From SAR86 cluster bacterium (GTDB taxonomy: Bacteria; Pseudomonadota; Gammaproteobacteria; Magnimaribacterales; Magnimaribacteraceae): a stretch of 64,000 nucleotides of DNA. Position 1 is the first letter of the stretch. Every line of letters starts with the position of its first letter. Under the pieces are notes generated by a model. The model did no database searches, was not told the origin of the DNA, and was given only the letters and a program-made list of their open reading frames with translations. Shown in pieces: positions 1-8,508 of the stretch. The DNA is taken from contig JAKUUM010000009.1 of the NCBI GenBank assembly GCA_022447065.1, positions 1 to 64,000 of the forward strand. The letters run 5' to 3'. Both the position numbers and the translations under genes were made by a program.

Positions 1-495
1 TGATCTCTCGCCCATAACATAATATCTAACTGCGGTATGGCCAACCATCCCAGCCACATTAATTCCAAGGTCTAGTTTTTCTATGGAATTTAGATAACCA
101 CCATAATCCTCCCAGTCCCAAGGAAGGCCTCCAAGGATCGCTTCCTTAGGAATATCTTCCACTGTTTGCATCATATGGGCTATAAGCTCTCTATCCTCGG
201 GTTTGCATGGAGCAAAAGTGACACCACAATTACCCATAAGCACAGAAGTTACTCCATGAAGACTAACGGGTTTCAGTTCATGATCCCAGCCAATTTGGGC
301 ATCAAGATGCGTATGCATATCTACAAATCCAGGAGTAACGGTCTGCCCAGCTGCATCAATTTCCTGCTTTGCACTTCCGTCTATAGCACCTATTTCTGTT
401 ATTAGACCACCAGTAATTGCTACATCTGCGTATCTAGCTGCAGAACCAGTACCGTCTACTACCTGACCTCCTTTAATCAATATGTCATGTGTCAT
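1..495 (-). CDS. N-acyl-D-amino-acid deacylase (amidohydrolase 3 family), 3' part outside window
   Basis: The reading frame is open from an ATG at 495 to the window edge, giving the first 165 residues of a metal-dependent amidohydrolase. A beta-sandwich start (residues 4-50, with VVDGTG) is followed by the metal-binding HTHLD at 61-65 and by GNCG around 88-91, whose Cys is a metal ligand in D-aminoacylases. The family hydrolyses N-acyl-D-amino acids or related cyclic amides; the exact substrate cannot be read here. An AGGGAG-type ribosome site lies just upstream of the start. The family is usually near 480-580 residues, so about two thirds is missing beyond the left edge. D-aminoacylase, dihydropyrimidinase-like or D-glutamate deacylase activity all remain possible. 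Confidence 0.8.
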   Translation of the reverse strand, partial: MTHDILIKGGQVVDGTGSAARYADVAITGGLITEIGAIDGSAKQEIDAAGQTVTPGFVDMHTHLDAQIGWDHELKPVSLHGVTSVLMGNCGVTFAPCKPEDRELIAHMMQTVEDIPKEAILGGLPWDWEDYGGYLNSIEKLDLGINVAGMVGHTAVRYYVMGERS

Positions 496-582
496 CTTGT
501 CTCCCTGTGTGTTGTAAGGACATTCATAATAAATAAAGTTAAAAAACTGTCAAATATTAAGAGAATCTTGATTTATAGCCCA

Positions 583-1149
583 CTAATTAATTTTTTTTAC
601 TCTAAATCTCCCTTTGGAGTTTTCCAAAAAGTACGACCGCATAGTACCGGGGACGATTCTAATCTTGTCACCCTCCTTGAGTCTGGCCCTTATTCCCGTA
701 TCAGTAAACTGCCAAGTTTCATCGTTATCAAGTTTAAATCTAAATTTATAACTTTTATAACTTACAGAGACTATTGTGGCAGAAAAGGGCAAACCCTTAG
801 ATTCCCTTTTTTGCTTTTCAAGGTCTCTTTGTTTTGTTATTTTTTGAATACTGCTTTTTAAAGAAACGATTACTTCCTTTTGATCTTTTATTATTTCTTT
901 TGAAGATTTAGTTTCTAATTTCTTGTCTACTATTTTTTCTTCGATTACAGCTTTATGAATTTTTTTTTCAAGAATCAAATCTTCAGGCTTTTCCTCATTA
1001 TTTTCCTTTAAACTGGCAACAAGTGCATCGAAACACTTAAGCCTTACTTGTTGATCATCAATAACACTGCATTTAATAATTTCTTCATTTTGCTGTGCAT
1101 TCAAAACAACAACGAAGAAGAAAAGAAAAAGAAAAGTTGTAACTTTCAT
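583..1149 (-). CDS. Secreted protein of unknown function, coiled-coil middle
   Basis: I do not recognise a named family. From the ATG at 1149 (an in-frame TTG at 1167 is the longer alternative, without a clear ribosome site) the protein has a hydrophobic signal peptide ending near NAQQ. It then carries a CSVIDDQQVRLKCFD segment, a pattern seen at the N terminus of many small proteobacterial periplasmic proteins. A Lys/Glu-rich probable coiled coil follows, then a C-terminal domain of about 70 residues with W-Q-F-T-D and EGDKIRI, resembling a small beta-barrel. The two Cys of the CSV...KC segment could form a disulfide. It stands alone between the amidohydrolase and a tRNA. Envelope location is inferred from the signal peptide. 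Confidence 0.7.
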   Translation of the reverse strand: MKVTTFLFLFFFVVVLNAQQNEEIIKCSVIDDQQVRLKCFDALVASLKENNEEKPEDLILEKKIHKAVIEEKIVDKKLETKSSKEIIKDQKEVIVSLKSSIQKITKQRDLEKQKRESKGLPFSATIVSVSYKSYKFRFKLDNDETWQFTDTGIRARLKEGDKIRIVPGTMRSYFLENSKGRFRVKKIN

Positions 1150-1191
1150 GTTTTTATAATATTTCAACTAAAAGATCTAAACAAATTTAAT

Positions 1192-1268
1192 TGGTGGGCT
1201 AGGCAGGACTTGAACCTGCAACCTTCTGCTCCGGAGGCAAACGTTCTATCCAGTTGAACTACTAGCCC
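1192..1268 (-). tRNA. tRNA-Arg (CCG anticodon)
   Basis: The minus strand folds as a 77-nt cloverleaf. A 7-bp acceptor stem GGGCTAG/CTAGCCC is followed by discriminator A and an encoded CCA at 1192-1194. The D arm contains AGTTCAACTGGATAGAAC, the anticodon loop is CTCCGGA (anticodon CCG), and the T arm carries GGTTCAAGTCC. The CCG anticodon reads the CGG arginine codon. The encoded CCA is normal for gammaproteobacteria. Confidence 0.95.
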
Positions 1269-1324
1269 TTAGATGGATTATAGTTGCATTCGAAGAACGC
1301 TGTCTCTTTCTCTTCCTCTTCCTA

Positions 1325-1330
1325 TATAAT
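1325..1330 (+). promoter_or_regulatory. -10 box upstream of cytochrome c5 gene
   Basis: A perfect TATAAT lies 33 bases before the cytochrome c5 start. No convincing -35 hexamer sits at 16-18 bases upstream, where the sequence is CT-rich. The site is plausible but unproven. Confidence 0.4.
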
Positions 1331-1362
1331 GGCGGCGCTTCAAAACTCACACAATTATTTTA

Positions 1363-1779
1363 ATGAACAAACCGAAACTTTTTTTAATTCTAGGATTGGT
1401 TTTACTTGCAACGGGTATCGAAGCCTCAGAAGCAAAAAAGGCTATTGAAGAGAGGATAACTCCGGTAGGTCAAGTGTGCGTTGAGGGTCAAGAATGTGCA
1501 GAAACCAGCTCTGTCGCCGAATCTATTCTAAGTGGAAGTAGAACCGGTGAGGAAATTTATAATAGTGCTTGCTATACTTGTCATGCGATTGGCCTAGCTG
1601 GAGCTCCCAAGTTCGGTGATAAGGTTAGCTGGGGAGAAAGGGCAAACGAAGACTTAGGCCGCTTAGTAGAAACGGTGACTAATGGTCTTAATGGCATGCC
1701 GCAGATGGGCCTATGCATGGACTGTTCTCAAGAGGAGCTAGCTAGCTCAGTACAATACATGCTTGACGCCCTTAATTAA
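1363..1779 (+). CDS. Cytochrome c5-type monoheme periplasmic cytochrome
   Basis: A 138-residue protein with a signal peptide (residues 1 to about 22) and one CYTCH heme-binding motif near residue 70. A distal Met in GLNGMPQMGLC probably supplies the sixth heme ligand. The extra Cys pair in GLCMDCS is a mark of the cytochrome c5 family, where it forms a disulfide. Role: electron carrier in the periplasm towards terminal oxidases or similar acceptors. It sits alone behind a -10 box. It converges with yigB, and the last 8 bases of the two genes overlap. Confidence 0.9.
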   Translation: MNKPKLFLILGLVLLATGIEASEAKKAIEERITPVGQVCVEGQECAETSSVAESILSGSRTGEEIYNSACYTCHAIGLAGAPKFGDKVSWGERANEDLGRLVETVTNGLNGMPQMGLCMDCSQEELASSVQYMLDALN

Positions 1780-2473
1780 TATTTTCCAGGGTTTCTTCTA
1801 ACTTCATCCATGAATTAATTTCTTTGAAATCTGGCCTTTCATCTAAAGGCCAGTCTATTTTTTTTTCATTAAACCAAATGGCTTTCATTCCAATGCTCAA
1901 GCTTCCCAGTATGTCATTAATTGGATGATCTCCTACATGGCAGATTTCTTCTGCTTGAAGACCTGTTTCTTTAACTGCTGCCTCAAAGATTTTAGGATCA
2001 GGTTTGCTGGTATTCATATCTTCAGCCGAGAGGTTGAACTTAAAATAATGATTTATCCCTATTTTTTCTAGATTTGCATTCCCATTTGTAATTACACCGA
2101 GTGTGTATTTATCCTTTAATTTATCTAGACTTTCTTCAGCTCCATCGTAAAGTTTCACATCATTTCGACCTGAAAAAAAAATTTTAAAAGATTCTCGTGC
2201 CATAATTTCTGCTTCCTCCCTTTCATAACCAGACCTAATGCCTAGCTCTACCAAGGACAGCTCTCTGAGTTTAGAAAGTTGATTAATTAGGTCACTCTTT
2301 TGAGAAATAAGATTATCTCTAATGTCCATCATTTCTTTACTGTTAAGGAGTTTTTCAACTCCAGGGTAGTTTTCTATTAGCCACTCATTTGTACCTTTCT
2401 CAGCCTTAAGTATTACCGGAAGAATAGGCCAAAGTGTGTCATCCAAATCAAAAGATACAGCCTTAATAGTCAT
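1772..2473 (-). CDS. yigB: HAD-superfamily phosphatase, YigB-like
   Basis: A 233-residue haloacid-dehalogenase hydrolase. Motif I DLDDT is at residues 9-13 with the nucleophile Asp and the acid/base Asp. The motif II TNGN lies near 132, the motif III Lys is in SKPDP, and the motif IV acidic pair is in GDHPINDILG. In enterobacteria YigB dephosphorylates FMN and 5-amino-6-ribitylamino-uracil phosphate, and its gene directly follows xerC. Here the start codon overlaps the xerC stop as ATGA. Gene order, more than sequence alone, supports the name, and its true substrate may be another small phosphate ester. It is the last gene of the long minus-strand operon. Confidence 0.8.
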   Translation of the reverse strand: MTIKAVSFDLDDTLWPILPVILKAEKGTNEWLIENYPGVEKLLNSKEMMDIRDNLISQKSDLINQLSKLRELSLVELGIRSGYEREEAEIMARESFKIFFSGRNDVKLYDGAEESLDKLKDKYTLGVITNGNANLEKIGINHYFKFNLSAEDMNTSKPDPKIFEAAVKETGLQAEEICHVGDHPINDILGSLSIGMKAIWFNEKKIDWPLDERPDFKEINSWMKLEETLENIN

Positions 2474-3363
2474 TTGTGTTTTTCACTTTTAGCTCTTGGG
2501 TGAGCTTCATCATAGACCTTAGAGAGATGTTGGAAATCAAGTTTGGTATATATTTGAGTAGTTCCTATATCTGCATGCCCTAACATTTCCTGGACAGCTC
2601 TTAAGTCACCGCTGGATTCCAGTATATGGCTAGCAAAAGAATGTCTTAACATATGAGGGCTAATCATTGGTATGCCTCTTTTTTTCCCCAGTCTCTCTAC
2701 TCTAAGCTGAACTGATCTTGAGGACAGTCTTTTACCATTTTTATTTAAAAATAGAGCTTTAGTACCTTCAATACTTATCTTTTCTCTAATTAAGATCCAA
2801 TCTCTTAATGCCTGAATAGCTTTTTCTCCTATCGGTAAATCTCTTACTTTATTGCCCTTTCCCACTACCCTGCAGGATCTTTCTTTGATTGAAATAGTTT
2901 CCAGGTTTAATCCACACAATTCAGAAAGCCTTAACCCTGATGAGTAAAGTAGTTCAACCATGGCCTTGTCCCTTATTTCCAGATCTCCTTGAGGTTTAAA
3001 GTCTAAAAGTTTTTTTACCAAATCAACATCCAGCGCCTTAGGAAGAAGTTGAGTAGACTTTGGAGTACTGATGCCCAATGCCGGGTTAGAGCTAACTATT
3101 TCCTCGTCTGTAAGATAGTTAAAAAAGCTGCGGATAGAGGAAAGTACCCTTTTTAAACTTCTGGGACTTAAACCTCTTCTTCTTTCTCTATTAATGAATT
3201 CTCGAACTTGATGATCACGAATCTCATCCCAAGAATTATTTTCCTTTTTGAGGAAGGAAAAAAATCCAGTTAGGTCTCTTTTATAGCTGTTTACTGTATG
3301 AGGAGAGAGTTGTCTGACTATCTTTAGGTTAGACAGAAAGGCATCAAGATGTCTATCTAACAT
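2470..3363 (-). CDS. xerC: Tyrosine recombinase XerC
   Basis: A 297-residue site-specific recombinase that, with XerD and FtsK, resolves chromosome dimers at dif. An N-terminal SAM-like core-binding domain spans residues 3-90 and a catalytic domain roughly 110-290. The catalytic set is complete: R145 (SSGLRLSE), a Lys in GKGNK near 169-172, H237 and R240 in HMLRHS, H263 in LGHAD, and nucleophile Y272 in IYT. It starts one base after the DUF484 stop and overlaps yigB by 4 bases. This dapF-DUF484-xerC-yigB order is the classic gammaproteobacterial arrangement and separates XerC from XerD. No nearby att site or phage genes suggest an integrase instead. Confidence 0.95.
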   Translation of the reverse strand: MLDRHLDAFLSNLKIVRQLSPHTVNSYKRDLTGFFSFLKKENNSWDEIRDHQVREFINRERRRGLSPRSLKRVLSSIRSFFNYLTDEEIVSSNPALGISTPKSTQLLPKALDVDLVKKLLDFKPQGDLEIRDKAMVELLYSSGLRLSELCGLNLETISIKERSCRVVGKGNKVRDLPIGEKAIQALRDWILIREKISIEGTKALFLNKNGKRLSSRSVQLRVERLGKKRGIPMISPHMLRHSFASHILESSGDLRAVQEMLGHADIGTTQIYTKLDFQHLSKVYDEAHPRAKSEKHK

Positions 3364-4038
3364 TTAAATACCATAATTATCTAAAATTTTGCTGACCACC
3401 TCAGCAATAAAATCTAGAAAAATAGTGTCTTTATTTTTATTGTACCTACCTGGCTCTTCAGTGCCTAAAGCAATTACCCCACTTAAAGAATTACAGTTTA
3501 AGGGCACTAGGGCTATTTCAGTGATCCCAGATCCCTTTTCAAAAATAAAATTAGATACTTCCTTATCTATTGTTCCACAAAATATCTCACCTGGATTTAA
3601 AAGGTTTGCCAAAGTACTAGTAGCTTCTAAGGGACTTTTTATTCTGCCCTTAGGAAGGTTCTTTGTAGATTCGGTAAAAAAAAGGACTCTACTGGTTTTA
3701 GCTCCAAAATCAGATTCAAAGCTATTCTCTAATAAGGAAACCACTTCTTCTATATTAGAAGCATCAATAAGTTCAATTATTAATTTCTTAGTTAGAGAGA
3801 AGATGTTCTCATTGGCTTTCGCTATTCCCAACAGCTCCATTAATTTATCAGTAGTAGAATTGTAGTTTGATCTTAAAAGCTCAACTTGCTTCTGTATCAA
3901 AGATACAGCAGCCCCAGATTCATGGACTATCTCAATAGCATTTAATACTTCAGGATTTTCTTTGAAAAAATCGGGATTGAGAATCAGATATTCTACTATT
4001 TCCTTATTCGATACTTGATTTTTTTTTGCTGCATTCAT
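3364..4038 (-). CDS. DUF484 (YigA-like) GAF-fold protein
   Basis: A 224-residue DUF484 protein. The N-terminal signature is clear: a helix with LNPDFFKENPEVL followed by HESGAAVSLIQKQVELLR, which matches the family's dimerising helical start. The remainder (about 85-220) is a GAF-like domain that ends with a pattern like SGVIALGT. The function is unknown; the family is nearly always located between dapF and xerC, as here. Its start overlaps the dapF stop as ATGA, and xerC follows without a gap, so it is translationally coupled to both. No ligand-binding residue can be assigned. Confidence 0.9.
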   Translation of the reverse strand: MNAAKKNQVSNKEIVEYLILNPDFFKENPEVLNAIEIVHESGAAVSLIQKQVELLRSNYNSTTDKLMELLGIAKANENIFSLTKKLIIELIDASNIEEVVSLLENSFESDFGAKTSRVLFFTESTKNLPKGRIKSPLEATSTLANLLNPGEIFCGTIDKEVSNFIFEKGSGITEIALVPLNCNSLSGVIALGTEEPGRYNKNKDTIFLDFIAEVVSKILDNYGI

Positions 4039-4874
4039 AGAGAAATGTTGATCTCTTTCAAAAAGTTGGCTGTTCCACGAGCAGTCAATTTTCTGCTTTC
4101 TTCGTTATATTTTACAAAGAGGCTCCCTTTTTTAAAAATTACTTCCACTTCTTCCTGCAAAAGACCCAACTGAATTCCAAGGATTACTGTTGCACAAGCC
4201 CCACTGCCACAAGACAAGGTTTCTCCTACGCCTCTTTCATAAACTCTTAAGTTCACTTTTGAAGGAGAATTTATTTCTGCCAATCCGAAATTGACACCAT
4301 CAGGGAACCAACTCGAGGTTTGAAGGCTTTCACCCCAAGCTTCAAGCGGTAAGTCATTAATTCCAGAAGTAAAAAATATACCATGGGGATTGCCTAAGTT
4401 TATATAACCTATTTCTATTGTGTCTTCTACTACAGCTAGCTCATATAAATTATTAATATTAGGTTCTGGTAATAAATCTTTACCTATAAAAATGTCAGAA
4501 ATTTCTTGCTCTACAGAGTAATCTCCCCTTTGGTGGGCAAGTATTCTCCATCTGATCTCTCCCACTCCTACCAATAATTCTTCTTTATTAAGCAAGTCAG
4601 AGTCTATTACATACTTAGCAAAGCACCTTGCTCCATTTATACAATTTTCAGCTTGACTGCCGTCTTTATTAAAAATTCTGGCACTGAAATCTAAATCCGG
4701 AAAAATAGGCGCTTCTATAGAAATAAGTTGGTCAAACTCAACTTGATTTTCCTCAACTACTTTCTTGACTGAAACAGAATTTATGTTGCCTGATTGTCTT
4801 ATAAGGTCTATTAAGAGTATTTTATTACCTAGCCCTGAAAACTTGCTTGCCTTTAGTACAATTTTATTAGACAT
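4035..4874 (-). CDS. dapF: Diaminopimelate epimerase
   Basis: A 279-residue two-domain PLP-independent epimerase converting LL-DAP to meso-DAP for lysine and peptidoglycan. The two catalytic Cys are present: C78 in ENCINGARC and C222 in SCGSGACA. E213 and R214 sit in the conserved ERG stretch. The first active-site loop is normally CGNGAR; here Gly is Ile. The N-terminal GLGN is followed by Lys-Ile where Asp-Phe is usual. Both are seen directly in the DNA. Length and the second motif are typical, so the enzyme is probably active, with a remodelled substrate pocket. It overlaps lysA by 8 bases and DUF484 by 4, so the three are likely co-translated. Confidence 0.93.
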   Translation of the reverse strand: MSNKIVLKASKFSGLGNKILLIDLIRQSGNINSVSVKKVVEENQVEFDQLISIEAPIFPDLDFSARIFNKDGSQAENCINGARCFAKYVIDSDLLNKEELLVGVGEIRWRILAHQRGDYSVEQEISDIFIGKDLLPEPNINNLYELAVVEDTIEIGYINLGNPHGIFFTSGINDLPLEAWGESLQTSSWFPDGVNFGLAEINSPSKVNLRVYERGVGETLSCGSGACATVILGIQLGLLQEEVEVIFKKGSLFVKYNEESRKLTARGTANFLKEINISL

Positions 4875-6105
4875 CTTTTTCCTGAATCAATAAATCATCA
4901 AAGGTTTCTCTTCTCCTGATAATTTTTATCTCAGATTCTTCAACTAATATTTCTGGAGGCCTCAATCTACTGTTGTAGTTAGAAGACATAACCTGACCAT
5001 AGGCACCCGTATCATGAATAGCCAATATAGAATTTTCATTAATATTTAACATTCTACCTTCACCAAAAGTATCTCCACTTTCACATACAGGACCCACCAC
5101 TTTGTAGGGTAGCTTGTCCTCAGTATTATCTTCGACTACAGAAATGTGATGCCAAGCGTGATAAAGGGAAGGTCTCAAAAGATCGTTCATTCCCGAGTCA
5201 ATAATCGCAAAATTTAATTCAGATGTTTTTTTAAGATATTCAACCTTACAGATAAGAACTCCTGTATTGCCTGAAATTGTCCTGCCTGGCTCAAGAATAA
5301 GATTCAGTTTTAGAGGCCTTAATATCGAAAGAACTTGTTTTATTATTTGGTTTGGTAAAATCTCTTCTTCTTCTTTGTATCTTATTCCTAAACCTCCTCC
5401 CAGGTCTAAGTAGGATATCTGGTGTCCTAGGTCTGTTAATTGATTTGTTAGTTCGATTAGAAGATTTAGATTTTCAAGAATTAAGTTTTTATCGAAAATC
5501 TGAGATCCTATATGAGACGCAATGCCAATTATGTTAACTACTCCAGCTTGAGAAGCTTTCTTTGCCAAAGGCTCTACAGCTTCCTTTAAAACACCAAATT
5601 TGGAAGTTCTTAAACCCGTTTGAATGTACGGATGAGATTTAGCTGAGATATCAGGATTAACACGGATAATACAGTTAGCTTTTATACCTAATTCCTTTGT
5701 AATCCCAATAATCCGATCAAGTTCTTCTCCTGATTCTATGTTGATAGAAAAAATATTTTCTTTAAGCGCAAGGTTAATTTCCTCTTTTGTTTTACCAACC
5801 CCTGAAAAAACTATATTTTCTGGTTTTGCCCCTGCTTTTAAACATTTTTTTAACTCATTTCCTGATACAACATCAAAGCCACTACCTAATTCAGATAGCA
5901 TACTGAGAATGTGAATATTTGAGTTAGATTTAACTGAATAACAAATTTTGTCATTCTCTCCTACAGCAGAAAGATAGTTGTTTAGATTCTCCTTAAATTT
6001 TGAAGCTGAATATACATAGGCAGGAGTACCAAATTTTTTAGCAATTTCTTCGAGTGAAACATTATCGATAAAAAGATTTCCCTCTTGCCTATTAAGACCT
6101 TTCAT
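4867..6105 (-). CDS. lysA: Diaminopimelate decarboxylase
   Basis: Decarboxylates meso-DAP to L-lysine with PLP. The frame is open further upstream, but the ATG at 6105 is chosen because AAGGGG lies 7-8 bases before it and the resulting 412-residue protein starts as the family does. PLP Lys is K59 (CYSVKSNSN). The HIGSQI motif, the LGGGLG phosphate-binding loop, the EPGR box and GPVCESGD with the active-site Cys are all present. The upstream extension is the coding sequence of lptM in another frame. lysA starts 14 bases before the lptM stop and ends inside dapF, so translation of lptM, lysA and dapF is probably coupled. Confidence 0.95.
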   Translation of the reverse strand: MKGLNRQEGNLFIDNVSLEEIAKKFGTPAYVYSASKFKENLNNYLSAVGENDKICYSVKSNSNIHILSMLSELGSGFDVVSGNELKKCLKAGAKPENIVFSGVGKTKEEINLALKENIFSINIESGEELDRIIGITKELGIKANCIIRVNPDISAKSHPYIQTGLRTSKFGVLKEAVEPLAKKASQAGVVNIIGIASHIGSQIFDKNLILENLNLLIELTNQLTDLGHQISYLDLGGGLGIRYKEEEEILPNQIIKQVLSILRPLKLNLILEPGRTISGNTGVLICKVEYLKKTSELNFAIIDSGMNDLLRPSLYHAWHHISVVEDNTEDKLPYKVVGPVCESGDTFGEGRMLNINENSILAIHDTGAYGQVMSSNYNSRLRPPEILVEESEIKIIRRRETFDDLLIQEKDV

Positions 6106-6232
6106 CAAAAGACCCCTTACAAAAAATGTCGGCTTCAGGAAGTTTGAGTGGTCCCTTATGTCCACATCCAGTTATTAAAATTAAAGATAAAACTGGAGCT
6201 AAGAGGAATAGCTTTTTTAATTTTTCTGTCAA
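6092..6232 (-). CDS. lptM: LptM (YifL) small lipoprotein, TTG start
   Basis: A 46-residue lipoprotein gene. The start is a TTG at 6232 preceded by a near-perfect AAAGGAGG ribosome site that lies directly after the metF stop; no ATG exists in this frame. The product has a Lys-rich start, a hydrophobic stretch and the lipobox ITGC with lipidated Cys at 23, followed by the hallmark GHKGPLKLPE (family CGxKGPLxLP). LptM assists the LptD/LptE lipopolysaccharide translocon in enterobacteria by promoting correct LptD disulfides. Position immediately upstream of lysA-dapF is as in other gammaproteobacteria. It is too short for standard gene callers, and the tail overlaps lysA by 14 bases. Confidence 0.9.
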   Translation of the reverse strand: MTEKLKKLFLLAPVLSLILITGCGHKGPLKLPEADIFCKGSFDERS

Positions 6233-6243
6233 ATCTACCTCCT

Positions 6244-7062
6244 TTAGTTCAAATCTAAATTTTTAATTATTAAACTTGTGGGCTCTTCTCTGTTTACAGT
6301 GTAAAAGTGAATTCCAGGAGCTCCACACTTAAGGAGCTTCTCACAAAGGTCAATAACGACTTCAATGCCATACTTTACCTGATCGTTACTATTTGAATAT
6401 TGTTCCATACCTTCCTTTAACCATTGAGGAACATTTGCAGAACAATTAGTAGCCATTCGAATTAATGCTTCAAAGTCGTGAATGGGCATGATTCCTGGGG
6501 TTATTGGGATGGAAACCTTCTCTTTTTCACATTTCTCCATAAAATCATAGTAAGCGCTTTCCTCGAAGAAGAATTGAGTTATGGCTCCATCAGCACCTGC
6601 ATTAACCTTATCTAAGAAATTTTTAAAATCAGAATTCTCTGATTCAGCATCAGGGTGAATTTCTGGGTATGCAGCTATTTCTATAGAAAAATCCTCTTCT
6701 ATTGTTTTGACAAATTTTATTAAATCAAGTGCATAAGGGAAATCACCAAAACCACCAATACCTGAAGGCAAGTCTCCTCTAAGGGCAACAATTTTTTTGA
6801 AACCATTCACTCTATATTGACTTAATATTTCTTTTATAAGTTCCTTAGATGCCCCTATACCAGATAAATGAGGGCAAGCTTGTGCTCCTGTATCTTTGAT
6901 TAAAATACAAGTTTCAAGAGTTCCTTCCCTGGTTGACCCCCCGGCACCAAAAGTAACTGAAAAGTACTCAGGGGAGAAGCTGCTCAATTTTTTAGTAATT
7001 TTGAGAAGTTTCTCTTTACCCAGGTCAGTTTTTGGAGGGAAAAATTCAAAACTCGTATTCAT
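6244..7062 (-). CDS. metF: Methylenetetrahydrofolate reductase
   Basis: A 272-residue flavoprotein reducing 5,10-methylene-THF to 5-methyl-THF, the methyl donor for methionine synthesis. It begins with SFEFFPPKT, the family's N-terminal strand with catalytic Glu. VTFGAGGS and ALRGD (residues about 90-110) follow, then the FAD-binding segment ending QFFFE near 165. The C-terminal GIHFYTVNRE matches the folate-binding closing strand. Length is slightly below the E. coli protein (296). It lies 26 bases downstream of ahcY, and the lptM ribosome site starts right after its stop, so methyl-cycle and lysine genes probably share a transcript. Confidence 0.95.
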   Translation of the reverse strand: MNTSFEFFPPKTDLGKEKLLKITKKLSSFSPEYFSVTFGAGGSTREGTLETCILIKDTGAQACPHLSGIGASKELIKEILSQYRVNGFKKIVALRGDLPSGIGGFGDFPYALDLIKFVKTIEEDFSIEIAAYPEIHPDAESENSDFKNFLDKVNAGADGAITQFFFEESAYYDFMEKCEKEKVSIPITPGIMPIHDFEALIRMATNCSANVPQWLKEGMEQYSNSNDQVKYGIEVVIDLCEKLLKCGAPGIHFYTVNREEPTSLIIKNLDLN

Positions 7063-7088
7063 AGAGTCTTTCCATAACTTATTCCAGA

Positions 7089-8492
7089 TTAGTATTTGTA
7101 GATATCAGACTTAAATGGTCCTTCTGTTGAAACATTTATATAGTCGGCCTGTTCTTTCGACAATTTTGTTATGATTCCACCAAAACCTTCAACCATATAG
7201 CTCGCCACTTGTTCATCCAACTTTTTGGGGAGAACTTTGACTTTTATGAGATCCTTTTTAGCCTCATCATCATTTAAGGTTGCAAATTTTTTCTCGTATA
7301 AATACATCTGAGCCAATACTTGGTTAGAAAAAGACCCATCCATAATACGTGAAGGGTGTCCGGTGGCATTTCCCAGATTAACGAGCCTTCCTTCAGATAA
7401 CAAAATTAAATAATCATCACTTTCTAAATTTGGTTGCGCTCCCGACCTAGTGTCTCTAAAGACTTTATGGACTTGTGGCTTCACTTCTTCCCAAGCCCAC
7501 TCGTCACGCATATATTGCGTATCTATTTCAGTATCGAAATGACCAATATTACAAACTATGGCTCCTTTCTTAAGAGCTTTTAGCATGTGTCTATCGCATA
7601 CCTTATAGTTTCCTGTAGCAGTAACCAATAAATCTATGTCTTCTAGAAGATCTGTATTTACCGAGTCAGGGTTGTCTGTATTTTCTCCATTTTTATATGG
7701 CGAGACTACTTCATATCCATCCATACAGGCTTGCATTGCACATATTGGGTCAATTTCACTTACCTTAACAATCATGGCTTCTTGTTTTAAGCTTTGAGCA
7801 GATCCTTTCCCGACATCACCATAACCTATTACAAGTGCTTTTCTCCCACCCAAAAACATATCTGTGCCTCTTTTTATCCCATCATTAAGGCTATGGCGTG
7901 TTCCATATTTGTTGTCATTCTTAGATTTAGTTACTGAATCATTCACATTAATCGCGGGAACCTTTAATTTATTCTGTTTAATCAATTCGTGAAGTCTAAC
8001 TATACCCGTAGTTGTTTCTTCAGTAATTCCATGAATTTTTTCTAGGATTTCTGGATACTTATCATGGGTCATGGCAGTTAAATCTCCACCGTCATCTAAA
8101 ATCATATTCGCATCCCAAGGTTCACCTTCTTTCAGAATTGTTTGTTCTATACACCAATTAAACTCTTCTTCTGTCTGGTCTTTCCATGCAAACACAGGAA
8201 TTCCAGATTTTGCTATGGCAGCTGCAGCATGATCTTGCGTTGAAAAGACGTTGCAACCTGACCATCTAACTTCAGCACCCAGACTAGTAAGAGTTTCAAT
8301 CAAAACCGCCGTTTGTATAGTCATGTGTATGCATCCTAATATTTTTGCACCTTTTAAAGGCTTTTCTACGGCATATCTTTCTCTTAATTTCATTAAAGCA
8401 GGCATTTCTGATTGAGCTATTAAAATTTCATTTCTTCCCCACTCCGCCAGAGAAATGTCTGCAATTTTGAAGTCTTGTTTTTCGTTTGTCAT
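7089..8492 (-). CDS. ahcY: Adenosylhomocysteinase (SAH hydrolase)
   Basis: A 467-residue NAD-dependent enzyme splitting S-adenosylhomocysteine into adenosine and homocysteine. Visible marks are [16 protein letters not shown] at the substrate site, [20 protein letters not shown] with the catalytic Lys/Asp, GYGDVGKG as the NAD-binding Gly-rich loop near residue 258, and the C-terminal KSDIYKY tail that reaches into the partner subunit's cofactor site. The length includes the insertion typical of bacterial long forms. It lies 16 bases downstream of metK. Adenosine released here can be phosphorylated by the adenosine kinase encoded at 55573-56574. Confidence 0.97.
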   Translation of the reverse strand: MTNEKQDFKIADISLAEWGRNEILIAQSEMPALMKLRERYAVEKPLKGAKILGCIHMTIQTAVLIETLTSLGAEVRWSGCNVFSTQDHAAAAIAKSGIPVFAWKDQTEEEFNWCIEQTILKEGEPWDANMILDDGGDLTAMTHDKYPEILEKIHGITEETTTGIVRLHELIKQNKLKVPAINVNDSVTKSKNDNKYGTRHSLNDGIKRGTDMFLGGRKALVIGYGDVGKGSAQSLKQEAMIVKVSEIDPICAMQACMDGYEVVSPYKNGENTDNPDSVNTDLLEDIDLLVTATGNYKVCDRHMLKALKKGAIVCNIGHFDTEIDTQYMRDEWAWEEVKPQVHKVFRDTRSGAQPNLESDDYLILLSEGRLVNLGNATGHPSRIMDGSFSNQVLAQMYLYEKKFATLNDDEAKKDLIKVKVLPKKLDEQVASYMVEGFGGIITKLSKEQADYINVSTEGPFKSDIYKY

Positions 8493-8508
8493 TCTCTTAT
8501 CTTAGTAG

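Noticed and set aside
487-861. Plus-strand 124-codon frame opposite the secreted unknown protein
   Set aside because: It lies antisense to a signal-peptide protein with family-like features, has no ribosome site and no recognisable domain.
1048-1257. Plus-strand frame covering the tRNA-Arg region
   Set aside because: It runs through the antisense of a clear tRNA and has the typical spurious tRNA-derived peptide (ARQDLNLQPSAPEA).
2470-3363. Phage or integron integrase
   Set aside because: Gene order with dapF, DUF484 and yigB and the complete XerC motifs identify it as chromosomal XerC; no att site or phage genes are nearby.
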